64,000 nt of DNA, taken from Monarcha castaneiventris obscurior. Its lineage: Eukaryota; Chordata; Aves; Passeriformes; Monarchidae. Position 1 is the stretch's first letter; every line of letters begins with the position of its first letter. Under the pieces are notes generated by a model. It saw only the letters and a program-made list of their open reading frames with translations. It did no database searches and was not told the origin of the DNA. Location: the NCBI GenBank assembly GCA_026261815.1, contig JAMPIT010000484.1:8034501-8098500 (forward strand), written 5' to 3'. The position numbers were made by a program, and so were the translations under genes. This document shows, in pieces, positions 11,874 to 26,103 of this stretch.

Positions 11874-14800
11874 ATTGCTTGCATACATTATTTTTCATTC
11901 CCAGGTATAAAAGGCATAAATGAAAAGATTCTTCTCATGAGTGATTTCTCCCTGGCTATTATATTATTTACTTGGCTGATGGCTTTTTAAAGGCTCCAGA
12001 TTTCAGTAATGTCCAGAGACCTCTTCAAGGTAGAGGTGTTCCAAACCATTTTGCCTTTCCCATCGTCTGATCCAAAGAGAATAGTGAATTGGTGAAATCT
12101 GAAAGTGGGTCTGTAAGCAACAGCAGCGTTCCCAAGGGTTTTACAGAGTTCCTGAAAAAGGTAGGATTTTTATAGTGGAAAACTATGAAAGGCTTGGAGT
12201 ATTCCCCTAACCTGGATCTTTTGGAGTGAATAGGATGGCTTGAAGGATGGAATGTGGCAGATGTAGTATTTCTTGTGTTGCCTCTTTCTCTAATACAATC
12301 CTAGCAGTGATGTGCTTAACCTGTTGGCAGTGTGTAATCTTAAACTAACCAACCAACACTGACATTACAACTTGAGTACTTGTTTTATGTTGGTAGAAAG
12401 AGAAAGGACCAAGGCTATTATAAAAGTTGTCTTTTTGCACCATGAGATGTACATTTTTGGTATATTTTGGTATTTGTTTTGTGCTCTGCTGTTGGTCCTT
12501 TTAACTGTTGGACCTTTTACTCATATTTACTCTGATTTTTTCCTGGTTTTCATTCTGTTTCTGAATCTTCCTCTGCTTTCTTTCATACTAGCTGTATGAA
12601 AGAACTTTCTTTCCTAGCTGTAAAATACTTAAAAACTGTAAAATACTTGAAAGATTTTTAAAGTTCAGGGTAACTTTGACTGGCAAAATCAATGTAAAGT
12701 GCTAACAAGATTCAGGCAATAATAAAGAAAAGACTGTGGGTGGACACTTTTCTGTTATGGTTGATGGCATTCCCATTGAGAAAATAATTTTAAAGATACA
12801 CTGCTAACTCTTTTTAGGTATTAGAAGTTAACAGGTGTTTTGGAGCACCTCTGGTGTTAGAATGGAGGAGGAGGGGGAATTCTGCAAGTTCCTTCTTCAC
12901 TTCTTTGTATAAAAGATCATGTAATGACAGCTCTCACTTTCGGGTTCGTGGTCAGTGAGAGAAGATGGTGATGTGCTCTTCACCTAGATGCTCTCAAAGT
13001 ACAGTTATAATTCAGCATTTTTGATGGTTATTTCAGTGTCTATTCTCTTGTGTTTTTGCTTTTTAAACTATGAATGATAGATTTTTGAGAAACAACACTG
13101 ATGATTTAAAGAATCATTTATGATAAAATATCATAAAATCACATATGTGATATGATATATCACATATGATAAAATATCTCTTTCTGGGAATTTAGGTTCC
13201 AATAGATTAGCATTATTGATCATTCTCTCCTCACGTACTCTCTAGATGATTTTAGATATCCGAAGTTATTATTTTCTTGTCTTTTGTAATTACCAGTACA
13301 AGGGATAAGTTAATTAGAAGACCACAAGGATGCATTCTAATTGTTCTCATAAATTATGTTAATTTATGCTTGCAGTCAGGTTTAGTGAGAACTTGTTTGA
13401 CAAAGTGACAACTTTTCTTACCGTGCAAGCAAATTTAACTTCAGTTTTTTCTGACTGAAGCTTACTTGTAGTAGATTTAAAACCCTGCATTAGAGGATTT
13501 AGGTTCTTCAGGTGTATTGCAGGTTCTTAAGTATCTTTTCCCACCAGGCAGTGCCAGTAAACTGTTCTGTGTTTAGTTGCTGGGAAAATCAGGCGAGTTG
13601 CTAACTTACCCTATGCAGTTCTTAAATTGTGCAGGAGGACAAGAAAGAGTCATACAGACAATCAGAACACTTTGGAAGGTTTTAATACTGAAATATTTAC
13701 TGCTGGCCCAGCCTGTCCACTGAGTCCTTTCCAAGGTGTGTCATGGTACCTGGTACAAAATGCAGGATCATGTGCAGATGTTTAACATCTGTATATTTGG
13801 TTTTTGTCTTTTTCATGTACTAGAGCAGTTCTAGGCTGCTCTGCAGGGCTGTGGAGTTGAACTTCGGTAGTGATGTCATGCAGGCTTCAGATGCCTGTGG
13901 AGAAGTCTTGATGGCCTCCCCTCTCTCTGAGGGTTGGGATGGCATTGCAAGGCTCACAAGGGGCTTACAGACCTGCCAGGCTGTGGGTAATTAACCAAGG
14001 ACTGAGTTCTTTGCTTAAAATTAATAAGGTCATGCTTATAGCAACATGAATTACCAATGTACATTAAAACCACATGAAACAGAGCAATTGATAGTGGGGA
14101 TGGGGTAGGGAGATGCCACATGGATTTTAAGTATATTCTACTCAATGCAACCCCTGGTTACCACCTTTTCATCAACAGATTTCCTTTTGCTGACAAAGTA
14201 TTTCTGACCACTTAAATCTAACAGGTGATCTCTCTCCAGAAAGAGATGGAGTAGTTTTTACTAAACTACCTCTGCATTCACTCTTATTTAGAAGAAATAC
14301 TGAAGAAATACTGAATGTTTTGTGTCTCCAGGTCCAAGAAGAGTGCTTGTGTGATCTATAATTAATATCATTAATGGGATATTTTATTTTGAATAGTTGG
14401 CAACAAAGGGTAACAAGTACTAAAATTTTAATAAATTAAGTATGAAAAACACAGTGGATGTTTCTAGGTGCTTCTTTCCTGAACATTTTATGGCTAATTC
14501 CCAAGTGACATTGAAAACCATCAGGTCAGCAGCTGCCTGCCTTGGCAGGGACCTGGCTGATCAGAGTATTTGAGACATTGGGGTTTCTGTACAGCCTTAG
14601 ATTTCACATCAGGACAAAAGTATATTTGCTACTTTATCATGTGTGGCAAAACATGGTCTGAAATCTCTGGTTTACATGGATATGCCCTTAGAGAAAAAAA
14701 AAAGAAGCATGGAAGTCAAAATCTATTAGGCAATTTCAGGAATAGGGTTACAGTAGTGGGCGTGGCATGACATGCTGACATAAACTATGTCTGTGAGGTT

Positions 14801-16140
14801 ATCAAATCAAATATTGACTTGATACTTCAGTTGTAGGCTTTGGGCAAGTATTTCTTGAAACTTGAAGGGTTTTTTGGCCTTAGCCTGGTTCCTTTTGGCT
14901 GATTCTAATCTTTGTTTCTCTTCTGGTAATTTACAAGCTATCAGACGTTCAAGTGTTGTTAAAACATGATTCTTGACTTCCTGAAAGCTACCCTAAGTAC
15001 AGGAGAAAGTGACTCACTGAAGTTTTTGCCTTATTTCGCCAGAATTCTGAGTGTTCATCTTTTCGGAAAATTCCCATTTCTCTCTGCTAGCTGAGGTATA
15101 ACAGGTATTTGTCTTACTGAGGTAGACTCAGCAGGACTCCTGGGAGCTACAGGTTCAAAGTTCAGCCTACAAAGTTGTGGTTCAGAGACTTTCTCTTCTG
15201 TGTATGTTGAGGGATGTATTGTGTGAGTTTGTTTGTTTTGTGGTGGTGCTTTTTTTCCTTTTCTAAAAATGTGCCTAAAGATGGTGACTGAGTAGATAGA
15301 GGAACTATTTTAAAGAGGATAAATGGAGTTCCAGGCCTTTCACACGAAAAGCAAGGCATTCCCCCAAAACTGAGGGAGTATGAGAAAATGGGGCATAGAT
15401 GTCTCAAGTTGATAAATATTTCATATTTTTTCTCTTCCTCTGGTTTACTCTCTTTCCTGGCAATTGGGCTTGCAGAAATCTGAGGGTATGAGTATGACTA
15501 TCTCCTTTAGTTATCTGTCTACTTTTTGGAGAAAATATTCTTCTCCAAGTACAGTCTCCTTGGAAAATGCTGCCGTTAGATATCCTGTCTGTTTGGAAAA
15601 TAATGATCTGGGAAGTGCAGGGGAAGTCCTGCCTTGCTATATAAAAGAGGAAAGCTGGGTGTTTTCACAGGCCAAGCTTTATGTCATTCTCACACATCAG
15701 TGCTGTGAATAGGGGGCTAAATTCAGTGGGCTCTTTTGGGTTGTTGGCTTTTCTTTAGAGAAACTTCTGAAATGAAAGAATTTTAGATAAAAATGTAAAA
15801 CAGCTGTGCCATGATCAAGGCAAGGATCAGGCCAGTTCACTGTCCTTCTAATTCATTATGATTATGCTTTGATGGGCTATCTAAAAACAGAGGCTAGACA
15901 AGAGAATAAAAGTGGGTATATTTATTGAAGGGCCTTCAAGGTACACTTTGGGCAGTCAGAGACCAGAGTCAGTTTTTGTAAATTTGCTGCATTCTTCAGT
16001 ATTTGTGCAGAGTTCAGCACAAACTGGGTACCTTAAATGATGCACTGTTCACTATTGCAACAAATCCCAAATTTTTCTTTCATGATTTCAAGAGATCTTT
16101 ATCTGCTCATGAAAGATTTTTCAAAAAATCCTGGGGAAGA
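11874..16140. other. AT-rich non-coding DNA, no gene seen
   Basis: No coding region or recognisable repeat is supported. The only local structure is the AT-rich hairpin at 13142-13168. Open frames are short and overlap on both strands in the 16.0-16.4 kb area, where they run into the CR1 copy. Confidence 0.6.
13142..13168. repeat. AT-rich hairpin with 12-bp perfect arms
   Basis: CATATGTGATAT (13142-13153) and ATATCACATATG (13157-13168) are exact reverse complements around a 3-base loop. The flanks contain further partial copies of the ATGATAAAATATC motif (13121-13180), making a nested palindromic patch. It could be a degraded miniature element, but low-complexity AT-rich DNA readily generates such palindromes. 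Confidence 0.8.
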
Positions 16141-16442
16141 AGAGAGCCTACAAGAAAGATGGAAAGAGACTACAATGGCATGTAGTAACAGGACTAGGGG
16201 GAATGGCTTCAAACTGAGAGTAGCTTTAGATTGGGTATAAAGAAGAAATTCTTCACTGTGGAGGTGGGGAGGTCCTGGCACAGGTTGCCCAGAGAAGCTG
16301 TGGCTGCCCCATCCCTGGAAGTGTCCAAGGCCAGACTGGACAGTGCTTGGAGCAACCTGGCATAGTGGAAGGTGTCCCTGCCCATGGCAGGGGGTGGAAT
16401 TAGATGATCTTTAAGGTCCTTCCAACCCAAACCATTCCATAA
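16141..16442 (+). mobile_element. CR1 LINE, 5'-truncated 3' end
   Basis: This is a clear CR1 retrotransposon 3' end in + orientation. Diagnostic blocks in order are AGCCTACAAGAAAGATGG, ACTAGGGGGAATGGCTTCAA, AAGAAATTCTTCACTGTG, GGTTGCCCAGAGAAGCTGTG, CCCATCCCTGGAAGTGTCCA, GTGTCCCTGCCCATGGCAGG and AGGTCCTTCCAACCCAAACC, ending in a decayed tail. Roughly 300 bp of the element remains, all 3' of any intact reverse transcriptase reading frame, so it is not autonomous. Scattered substitutions mark it as an old copy. The several short open frames that overlap here are by-products of the repeat. Confidence 0.96.
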
Positions 16443-17185
16443 TTGGAAAAATGATTAAGGCTGAAAACACTTTTTGCTTTTTCCCTGCAGATCTCTAAAT
16501 TTTGGATGTAAGAGTTCTGGATACAAACTGTCTCCCAAAACTTTAGTGTTTTGATGTTTTTCTCTTTTTGGAATTCCCTAAAGATTCAGTTCCTGAAGTT
16601 TTTGTATTATCCTCAAGAATCAGAATTTTAGGATGGTTTCATAGTGACCAAATATAGTCATTGTGTTATAAAAAGCCTTACCTCAAAGCATGGCAATAAA
16701 TTATTATGAGGTTCTTCCAAATGTTTTTGAAATTTCTATTTCTCCCAGAATTCCAAAATTTTCCCCAGAAGTCTGATAAACACAAGATTTCAAGCAGTAT
16801 AGTAGACTTGGCAGATACTAAATTCTGCAGAGTGTAAATTACAGTCAGTGTACCTATAAATCCTCCTGTAGGCTCAGCACAGTGTTACTCCAGTGAGTCC
16901 CATTTACCAGGAGGCTGGAGTTTAACTGCATGAGGTACTAGTTAAAAAATCTCAAGCAGGTCACTAGAAACTTGATATTACAAAATTTACTTGCTACTTT
17001 AAGTCTTTTATTTTCTCACTTGATTTTGTATTATAGTTTGTTCTAATGTCACTAAACTCTAGTGATAAAAAAAGTATCCATCCTGAAGTCTGTTCTAGTG
17101 GAAGCTGCTCTTAAATGACTTTTTTCTTCAGCAACTGCCACTTGAAGGCTTGTGCATATGGCTTTTACAAAATTAAGGATTTCAA

Positions 17186-17235
17186 TTTTCAAACAACTTC
17201 TCTGTGTTTTCAAACAACTCTTCTGTGTTTTCAAA
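17186..17235. repeat. 21-bp tandem repeat, about 2.4 copies
   Basis: Units of 21 bases beginning TTTTCAAACAAC occur at 17186-17206 and 17207-17227, followed by a partial third unit. The first two differ by a CT/TC swap near the unit end. No gene context is visible. Confidence 0.88.
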
Positions 17236-20200
17236 TTGGCCCAAGCTCCTCGTACTCCCACACTATGGCAGAAATTTACAAGTATTTGAATTTCTCAATG
17301 TATTTTCATTTTTCACATTTTATAGGTTTGACAAGCCACATTCCTATAAATTGAATTACTGTATACTATGAATTTAAATACTGATTAAGCTGCAAATCAG
17401 GAGCCCCTTTGAGAGCTGCCTTACAGACCTACAGGGAGGAAGTTCTCTGATCCAGGGAGCTTAAGGCCTGTAAGTGGGAGCCTGGAAACAGCCAGTATGG
17501 GCAAATAGGTGGGAGTGTGGAACTTGTTGGGATGACAAATTCAGGAACCTCCCCCCATACACCCTGATAAATTAATGCCTCCTCTCGTCAACATTGCAAA
17601 TGCCACATCCATCTAGAAACTTCCTGATAGATATATAAAACTTGTACTTTCTGCTCTGATTTTCCTGTATTTCTCTTTGAGTTCTCTTCATCCTCAAAGC
17701 TACATGGTAATTTATGAAAATTACTGATTTTCTGCTTTCAGTTATAATGAAAAGCCATGAAGATAATCAAGTTTCTTGCTGCTCCTTGTTTAAAAAGCTG
17801 TCCTAGGTCCTGCCCTGTAAACCTGAGCCTATAGGTTTGGGATTTAGATTCTCTGCTTCATCCTAAGGAATCAAAATGGTGGAACTTATAGTCAAACCAC
17901 AAGATGAAAATTTCTGGAACTGAGAACTGATGGAGTTTTAAAATAATGAACTGAAATCCTGCCTGTTATTTTAAAGTATCTTTCATGCATCTGTCTGCTT
18001 TAGTCTTAAATAATGATTCTAAGAGAGATGCTGAGGAGCAAATGTGTGTGATGTCAAGGAAGGTCAAGTTGGTGTAGTCAATATTGGTATAGTTCTGAAA
18101 CATACCTGAAATATGTTCAAGTATAAAGCTTCTTAATTAGTAGATGTCTGATTTTTGTTCATGTTTGTCTCTGTCAGTCTCTTCAAAGCATTGGCTTGAA
18201 AACTCATGTTTATACACATGTATGTATAAATATATAAATATATCTAAATTGGCCTCTAGAGTTACCTTTGTGCTGTCAAATTGTTTGGCTCAAAAAACAG
18301 GGGTATGGTTCTTCTGCAGGCTAAAGAGTAGAAGGTTTTGGCATGAGTCCTGCAGTGACCATCCTAGCGTGGTCACTAACAGTCAAGTTTACCTTTAAGG
18401 AGGACTTAAGGTAAATATTTTAAAATCCCATGCCCCTACCAGTCAGAATTTTCCCTTCCTCCAAGCCTTTCTTTCCCATGTTAACTTTTTATAATACCTA
18501 ATGCTGTGCGTTTTGTTGTTAACTTTTTGTTTACCATTGAGAATCATGCTTTGGAAGAACAGAAGTCAAAGTAAGAATTTCTCCATTCTTCTGATTCAAG
18601 AATTGATCACAATTCACAGAATTACATTGCTGTAACAAAATATTTCCTTTTTATAAAGGCTTATGCTGCTTCTATGAAACCAAAAGGATTTTTTTGGATG
18701 ACAATAATTATATGATTGGCAACTAAACAATAGATAAGTTACTGGCAAGCACAGAGTGGGCACCTGGATAGAGGGATTTAATAGAATCATTAAATAGAAT
18801 TAATTTAATAGAACAACTACTTAGAGCACTTCCCAGTGTTTTTAAACTCTCTGTAGACTGACAAAATGCCACATAAGGGTAGTTTTGTTCATGGTGGCTT
18901 TTTACCCATGCTGAGAGAAATCTTCATGTCACTAATTTGCAGTAACTGTGGATAGTTGCACATACTCATCTAAACACTGGCTTATTTCTTACCCCAGGCT
19001 CATATTTCCTAATAACTCATTATTCAATCACATTTGGAAAAGGGTCTGCTGAATTACTTAGCTAGAATGCAGTCATAGGTTTGGCCTTATCCATGACCTT
19101 CACCAAATAATATGAGGCAGCTGCATAGATCTTGTGCATGACAGGAATGTTAATCTCCATTCTCCTAAAACACCCCCGTGTAATTGATGGTGAAATGCAT
19201 AGGGGCATATTGTCCCTTCCTTACACACTGCAAAATCACTCTAATCATGCTCCGCACTGAGCTATATGGTATGGACTTTTTTCTTAGGCTTGGAGCTAAA
19301 ATACTTGGGTAGCTAAAATAGGTCCTAACAAGGAGCTCCTAACAGTGTGCCAGAATGAGAAATAGCTTTGCTTTTCCCTTCTCTTCAGACTATGCATTGC
19401 CTTACTGTATAGGTGTGGGAAGTTCATGTCAATTAATGTAACCCTTTCAGAATTCTGATTAGCTCTAGCTGTGTGATCTATAAGGATAGAGCTGGGACTT
19501 GTTCTAAAGCAGATATAATGAAAACCTGGAATTCATAATATTTGGAGTGAGGCTTAAAAGAAAACCGGAATGAAAACATGTAATGTTGACGTTTCTCACC
19601 AAAGAAACATTAGGTTTGTCAGGGTTTTGTTTTATGGCTTATCCGGTGCTTATCCTAAAATACATTATATTAATGGTAATGCTTTTCCATCATGATACTT
19701 TTTACTAAAGTGGCAATTTAGTGACTAGTTCTTCAACAGATAGCAGATGGTTGATGCTCTAAGTATTATTGATTATTGAATTGATTTTGGTTTGATTATT
19801 TTGTGGCAAAAGAAATGGTCAAATACCGATTGAGTTCTCCCAAACTGAACTGTTCTGTTCTGAGGAGTTCAGTACGGCTCCCATGGAGAGTACATCTCTT
19901 CCCACACAACAAACACTTAGGTTCGAGTTTCTCCACTGCATAATTTTGTGACCCTCTCTATTAAAGGCCTCCAAGTTGTGTTTTCTTTCAGGCGATTGAG
20001 TAATATGTAGAAGAGGCCTCCTGCAACCTCCTAATGTAACTCTCATATGAATACTCTGCCCTGGTGGCTGAACATGAATAAGACCCATCAGTGATTTCTT
20101 TACAAGGTCGTGCAGCAATGAACAAAGAAATGTATAACAAAATCCATGTGACACATATCCATTGAGTCCTTATTTAAACAGGGATTGCAAACACCTTTGG

Positions 20201-21420
20201 AGAAAAAAAAACCCCACCCCAAATCAGGTATATAATGTAACAGTGACCTCTGAGAGTCTCTTAATCTACATGCCTTGTCTTTGAACTGGGAGCATAATCT
20301 TGTTCATCAGAACATTTTGGAAAGAAAAATAAGGATTATGATAGATCCAGTAATGGAAAGCAGCATTAGGTACTCAGGACACAGACTGCATATAAGGCTC
20401 TTTGAATGAGAAATTAGGCTGGACAGTCCAGCCCCCAGCAGGCAGAGCTGGGGTGATGGTTATTTCATGATGTCTGATTGAGCTTATTCCTCTATAGCTC
20501 TTGCAAAAAATTTTTAATCTGATCACAAGAGCCGATTTTCTGAAGCCAAGAGGCTTGGCATTGATAAACAGAGTGCCCAGCTGTACACCCTAACCCCTGG
20601 AGAGAGATTGACCTTCTGCTGAAATATGTTGTTCTCCTCCTCTCGTCTGCTGTCCCACTTGTAGCCTTCTGCATCTTCTAATTCTTCACTAAGCTAATGT
20701 TATTTAATGGGGAGCTGAATTGTGCAGCTGGTGTACTTATGAGAATTCTGAAATTAAAGTTTCATCAAGCCAGAGCATCTCCAGACACTGAAGCCTTTGG
20801 TCTTTTCCATTCAAATGCATGTGGCAATAATGGAGCCCCAAGTGATCGTGCAAGTGAGCTGGTAACTCTAATAACAATTCCCTGAAGAAATTATGTAATG
20901 AAATCAAAACCTTTCAATACTGAACTGTTTGTTTTGCAGGGAGGAAACCTCACTGGTTTTAAAGCTAAAAGAAAAATCTTACTATAAATCTCCACTTCTT
21001 ATAAGGAACTACCATGATACTTCTGATTTGGGAAGTGAAGAAGGTTCGTACATTTAGGCTTCACTGTTTGTTATGTTGTGCCTCTTTGACAGGGCTGTGG
21101 AGTGGAGTGTAATGGAAATGATCCAAGAAAGCATGAGACAGAGTATGTGTGTGGAGTACAATATATTGAAGTATCAAAGCCTCGGGTTTACCATAAATTA
21201 ATCATCTGTGGTCTCAGCTCTTGGAGGTGGGGGGAAGCATGATCTATTCCCACTCTGTAAATAAATTTCTTGGCTAGCATAGGAGTGACCTGGTTGAAGA
21301 GGAGTCTCACTTGGTTTGTCATTTCTTGAGTACTTCTCAGCCTCCAAGTTCCCAAGAACTGAGGTTGTTTAGCACACAAATGATCATTGCAAAGAAGGGA
21401 AATACTCTAATAATTGTCCT

Positions 21421-21440
21421 CCCCCCCACCCCCCCACCCT
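21421..21440. repeat. C-rich low-complexity tract
   Basis: A run of C residues broken by two single A residues. It is likely to be length-variable and prone to assembly or sequencing error. Confidence 0.85.
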
Positions 21441-24400
21441 TAGGCCTAAACAGAACAGTGGAAACAGAACTGAAATTTAAACAAATTTGAGGTTAGGTAA
21501 GAAATGCAAGGCTAGTTGAGCATGCAAATGGATCAGAAACTCAATAATCTTCTCAATATGAATAGGTTAGGAAAATACTTGTGTTAGGCCACCTTGCAGC
21601 TCTTAGGTTCTTTGATCACCTTTGAGAGTAAAATGGCTAATACAGACCTGACCTGGGTTTGTCTTGCCAGAGGTGAAAATATGGATTAGATCATATGCAG
21701 AGATGTTTGCTTGCACTTTTGACTCACTGAGTGGCAGAAAATGTACATGTTGCAGGAAAGTGCATTTATATTTTTGTGAAGACAGAGAATTATCATCAGT
21801 CAGTTTAAGAATAAACCCATCATTAAATATGTAATATGAAAGGAAGAATTTTTCCCTTGAAAACCACTGGCTACATTGTGATTGTTAGGCATTCTGTAAA
21901 AAAATGTTTTGAAATTGCTACTTACTCAGTAGTTTAGCTCTGGAACAAGCAACTTTAGCAACTGATGTATTGGCAGACACATACCCAGTAAATGAGTTTA
22001 AATAATTCACTGGTAACCAGCAGCTGTCACATACGTGATATTCATCCCTCTTCTCTTGTATAAAGCTTTGGATGGTCATTACTAACTCTTCATGGAAGTA
22101 ACTATTACTTTTTGATGATAGAGAAAAAGAAGTTGCTCTTTAATTTTGTGCTTTATTTGAGGAATTTCTACTTCCTTAGCTGTGCCAGAGCATTTTTTTC
22201 TTTAGTATAAATTTTTTCTTATGCCACTCGCAATAGGGAAATAAAATTTAAAGCTTTACACTCTTCTTTTAACATAAATCTTTTTTCTTGCTTTCCTGCC
22301 ATGACCTCTGCTTTTCTCCAGTGAAATGAAGTCATGTCCAGCAGGGGGATATTCAAAGCTGACCAAATAGCAGGAGACATTGTCATTCTAGTGACAGAGA
22401 GGAACAAATAGATGTGTCTTCCCCTATCCCAGCTTTATAATTAGAGCCAGAAGGAGGGAGAAGAAAAGAGACTGAGTCTGTTAGAGACAGCTTGTTCCTT
22501 GAAGGAGAGAAAAAGAGACAGTAGAGTGCTGAGAATAGTGGGGGGGTTTCTCCCCTCCAGTTTGTTTTACTGTGGGTTTTTTTGCCCCCATTCCACTTCT
22601 CTCATGGAAAGGGGCTGGAAGGTGATGCAAGCACAACTCCTACATGTTTTCCTGAGCTGCAGCAAGGTGACACTGATGACTGTGAGCATTGTCCTTACGC
22701 TGGAGGTGAGCAAGGTCAGGGCTTCTCTGTGAGATGAGCAGCGGCAGGTAGTCAGGGAGCATCAGTATTGGCTTGCCTGAAATACACAGAAAATTTCAGA
22801 TAGCCCAGTATGTTGATTTCAGTCTCTGTTTTGGGTGTGTGGATATGATTGTTTAAATGCATTGACCTAAAGTCTGTAGTCCATTGAAATTATTCTCTTC
22901 AACCATCTTGATCTTCAAAGTTCTCTTGACGGATGAGAAGGGTCCTCACGAGGGTACACCTGGAGTAGTTGTGGAGGATATATTTTTCTTCCATTTAAAT
23001 AAATTTTTAAAATGTTACTAAACTACTAATATTTTTTAAAGTCTGAAAATAGCAATTGTATCATTTTGGATCTTTGCAGGATAGTGTACATAGTGTACTG
23101 CTTTTGAGACCAAGAAGTTATAAATGGACATTAGAGATTTTATGTGTTTGATGTGTTTGACTTTGGTTTAGTGAATCAGATAAGAGATGCTTGTGACTGT
23201 TGCTTCCTGAGAACAAACCAGCTGGTATTTATTTGGGAAGTATTCAGAAAACACCTTCTTGTTAATGATTCATTGCATGATCTGGCATCTGGTAAACAAA
23301 TATATTTTCTTTATAGTGAAAGTCACCAAAAATCATTAAAGAACTATTCAACTTCTTTATGCTTTCTAAAATACAGTAATTATGGTAAAAATTGTTCTTA
23401 TTGGCAACATTACTGAATGATGGTAAGCCAAGATCAATCTCATAGTAGAATCTGTTAGCACAGACAATAAAAAATGTTAATTCCAGAGGTAGTTTCCCTC
23501 TTCAGCAAGCAGGTGGCTGTGGTTAGTAGATCTTCTTTTCTGTTTTGCATATGGTAGAATACAGTTGGGTTAATTTTTAAAGGAATCTTGTCATTTTAAC
23601 TATTTTATTGATCCTTTCACTGAAGAACTGAGCATCTGGAGCCATCTTGACTTGATTATATTTGTTTCAGTGAGATTTTTTATGATGAAAATTACTTTTC
23701 ACTTTTGAAACTGTGTGCCCTTGGATGTGTAATGAAGATAATGTCAAGTTCCTTTTTGAACCTTCCTGAGAATACAATTCCAAATGCAGCCTGGATTTCC
23801 CCAGAGGCTTGTCTCCATTATGAAAGTTTCCCTTGTCTATTCTGCAGCTAGTCAGAACTTAAGAAGTACTATTCAACTTGATATTTCATAGTGTGGTTTA
23901 AAAAAAGGTTTTTTTCTTACATTTGAAGATGTAGGATTCAGAGTGATATCCAGATGGCAGAAGATAAATTTTTAAAGTTTTTTAATATGTAACTTTAGTG
24001 TATTTTTAATGGGTAGTCACTTAAGATTATACATGTTGTTTGTAAAACACAAATGATTGAATCAAAATTTGTTGAAGTGGGAGAAGACTCATTACAAGAG
24101 AAATGAAGGCTCTGAAATAGATGGGGCAAGATTTATTCCTTCACTGAAATGAGTAAGTTCAGGCAATAACATTTGTAGATGGAATCCCTAAGACCCATTT
24201 CAACTGTCAGGATCTTGTTAGATCTTTCAGTTCAGGTTGGTGTCAATTTTCTCTTTTAGTGAACTTCTGAGGCAGCAGATAGGGCTGAAATGCTGGTGAT
24301 TTAAAGACGAATGGATGCAAAGTCTATTTTTGAAAACGCCAGACAGCTCCCTCTCCCTCTTTCTATATTTGCACAATAACTGTCTCTCCCATGCATGTCA

Positions 24401-26103
24401 CCCTTTAAAATTTGTATCGCTTGTTGCAAAGGTTGTCATAGCAGTTTATTTTCCATCATAACTACTCACTGTGTAAAGCATTTCTTCGAACATTCCCTTT
24501 GAAGATGACCTTTCCTTACCTTAAGTTCATGCCCTTTGTTGTTATATTTGACACAATCTTCTATAGCCTTATAAACTATAACTTCAATTATTTTACAAAA
24601 TTCTTGTGTAACTTGGCAAGATTTGCTGTTAATTTATTTTTCTAAGGGCTAGATCTCATTCCTCTGAGGAGTTTTTTTATCACAGATCTTCCAGCATCTA
24701 CATGATTCAGTGATATCTTTATTTATTTTTTGCATTCTTCTCCTAAAACAGTGATTGAAAATGTAGGTGTTCTTCCACATGTACTTTCAGTCTCATATCT
24801 GGGCAACAGATAATGTTCCTCTGCCTAACAGCATGCTCATACATGAAACCATTCAAAATTGTATAAATAAGTAAACATTGCATTTCAACCCACAATAGTA
24901 TAGGATTAAATGTTCTTTTTTTTTTTCGTAATAGCTTTTACTCAAAAAATTGTTCTGTGTAATTGACAACTAAAGAAGTAACCCCATTTATGGGTATAAT
25001 CTGCACTAGCAAATGTTAGTTACAGACCAAAAACAATCTGGCTTTTTTATCAACTGAATTGCTGTATAAGATCATACACCTGCTTTAAAAGTATCTGCAC
25101 AGAGTGGCAATTTGTCAGGGTAAATCTGTAGTTGGTTTAAGCTATTTTGGGTTCTGTTGGAATAAATTCACCATTGAAAGAAAGAATTGAAAAGAATAAA
25201 AAGGGTCTTCAAATTCTTTGTTAGAACTGTTGCTACACATTTTTTTTAGCATTCTTAAATTCTTTATATTTGAGGAGCCAGTTAGCTCTTTTGATGAGAA
25301 GTCTCTCCTATTCATTCATTGGAACTAGATTACGATATCCATTGTTCCTTTATGATCAGTACTTCCTGTAATACCTGAAGTGTCTATCAAATTCCTGGAA
25401 AGCACTTTCCTTTTTTGACTCTCTTGGATATTGTTTGACAAATTTTTTTTCCTTATTTTTTCCCAAGCTAAGCTGCCTTGAGACTTAAGAAAGTTGTGTT
25501 CTTTACTATAGGCTAAACCTGGTCTGATACTGGTAAAGACTATACTTTATGTAGGACAGAGGTCATTTAACACTCCCTGGTTACTTGAACACTTCACTAA
25601 TTGTTTTGATAGTACTGTTACCACTTACCCACAATTGGTTAGTCATTGTGAATCTTCTATGCTTTATTATTCCTTTTACGTGCCTCAGAATGCTATTTGT
25701 AGCTATACAACTTCATTGTTTATCTTCTGAAATCAACTTAAAATTTAAAATTTTCTTTGTTTTGATTCTGTTTTCTGCAGGGCTCATTGCAAGCATCTGT
25801 TGGTTTATTTTGCCTTCCTATACGGAATGGGACCAGTGTAATAATTATCACATCAAATTCAGTTTTGCACTGCACAGTATGATAGAAAACAGGCTTTCTA
25901 AGGAAACTGTCATCAAGCTTGATTAGATAATCGTATTTTCTTTAGAATCCTGTAATATTTATAATTAGCTGCATGGAAGGATTATGAACTTTGTTATAAA
26001 TTATTTTGTATCTTTTCATAGAACAGCATTGTTAATATCTGTGACACATGCTGGTTTGTCAGTATTATTATTAATGAAAAAGGGTTATTAAATACTGTAG
26101 GAT

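Larger units (their letters stand above)
16443..26103. other. AT-rich non-coding DNA, no gene seen
   Basis: Nearly 10 kb without a supported gene or recognised transposon. Open frames reach at most about 113 codons (25585-25926 +, hydrophobic and unlike any family I recognise, typical of T-rich DNA). Small tandem repeats at 17186-17235 and a C-rich tract at 21421-21440 are listed separately. A good acceptor-like site ending near 20939 has no convincing downstream donor. The 20690-20900 stretch looks like a conserved non-coding element candidate. Confidence 0.55.

Noticed and set aside
25585..25926. 113-codon hydrophobic + frame resembling a multi-pass membrane protein
   Set aside because: T-rich DNA translates into hydrophobic residues in several frames. 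No family resemblance, start context or splice sites support it.
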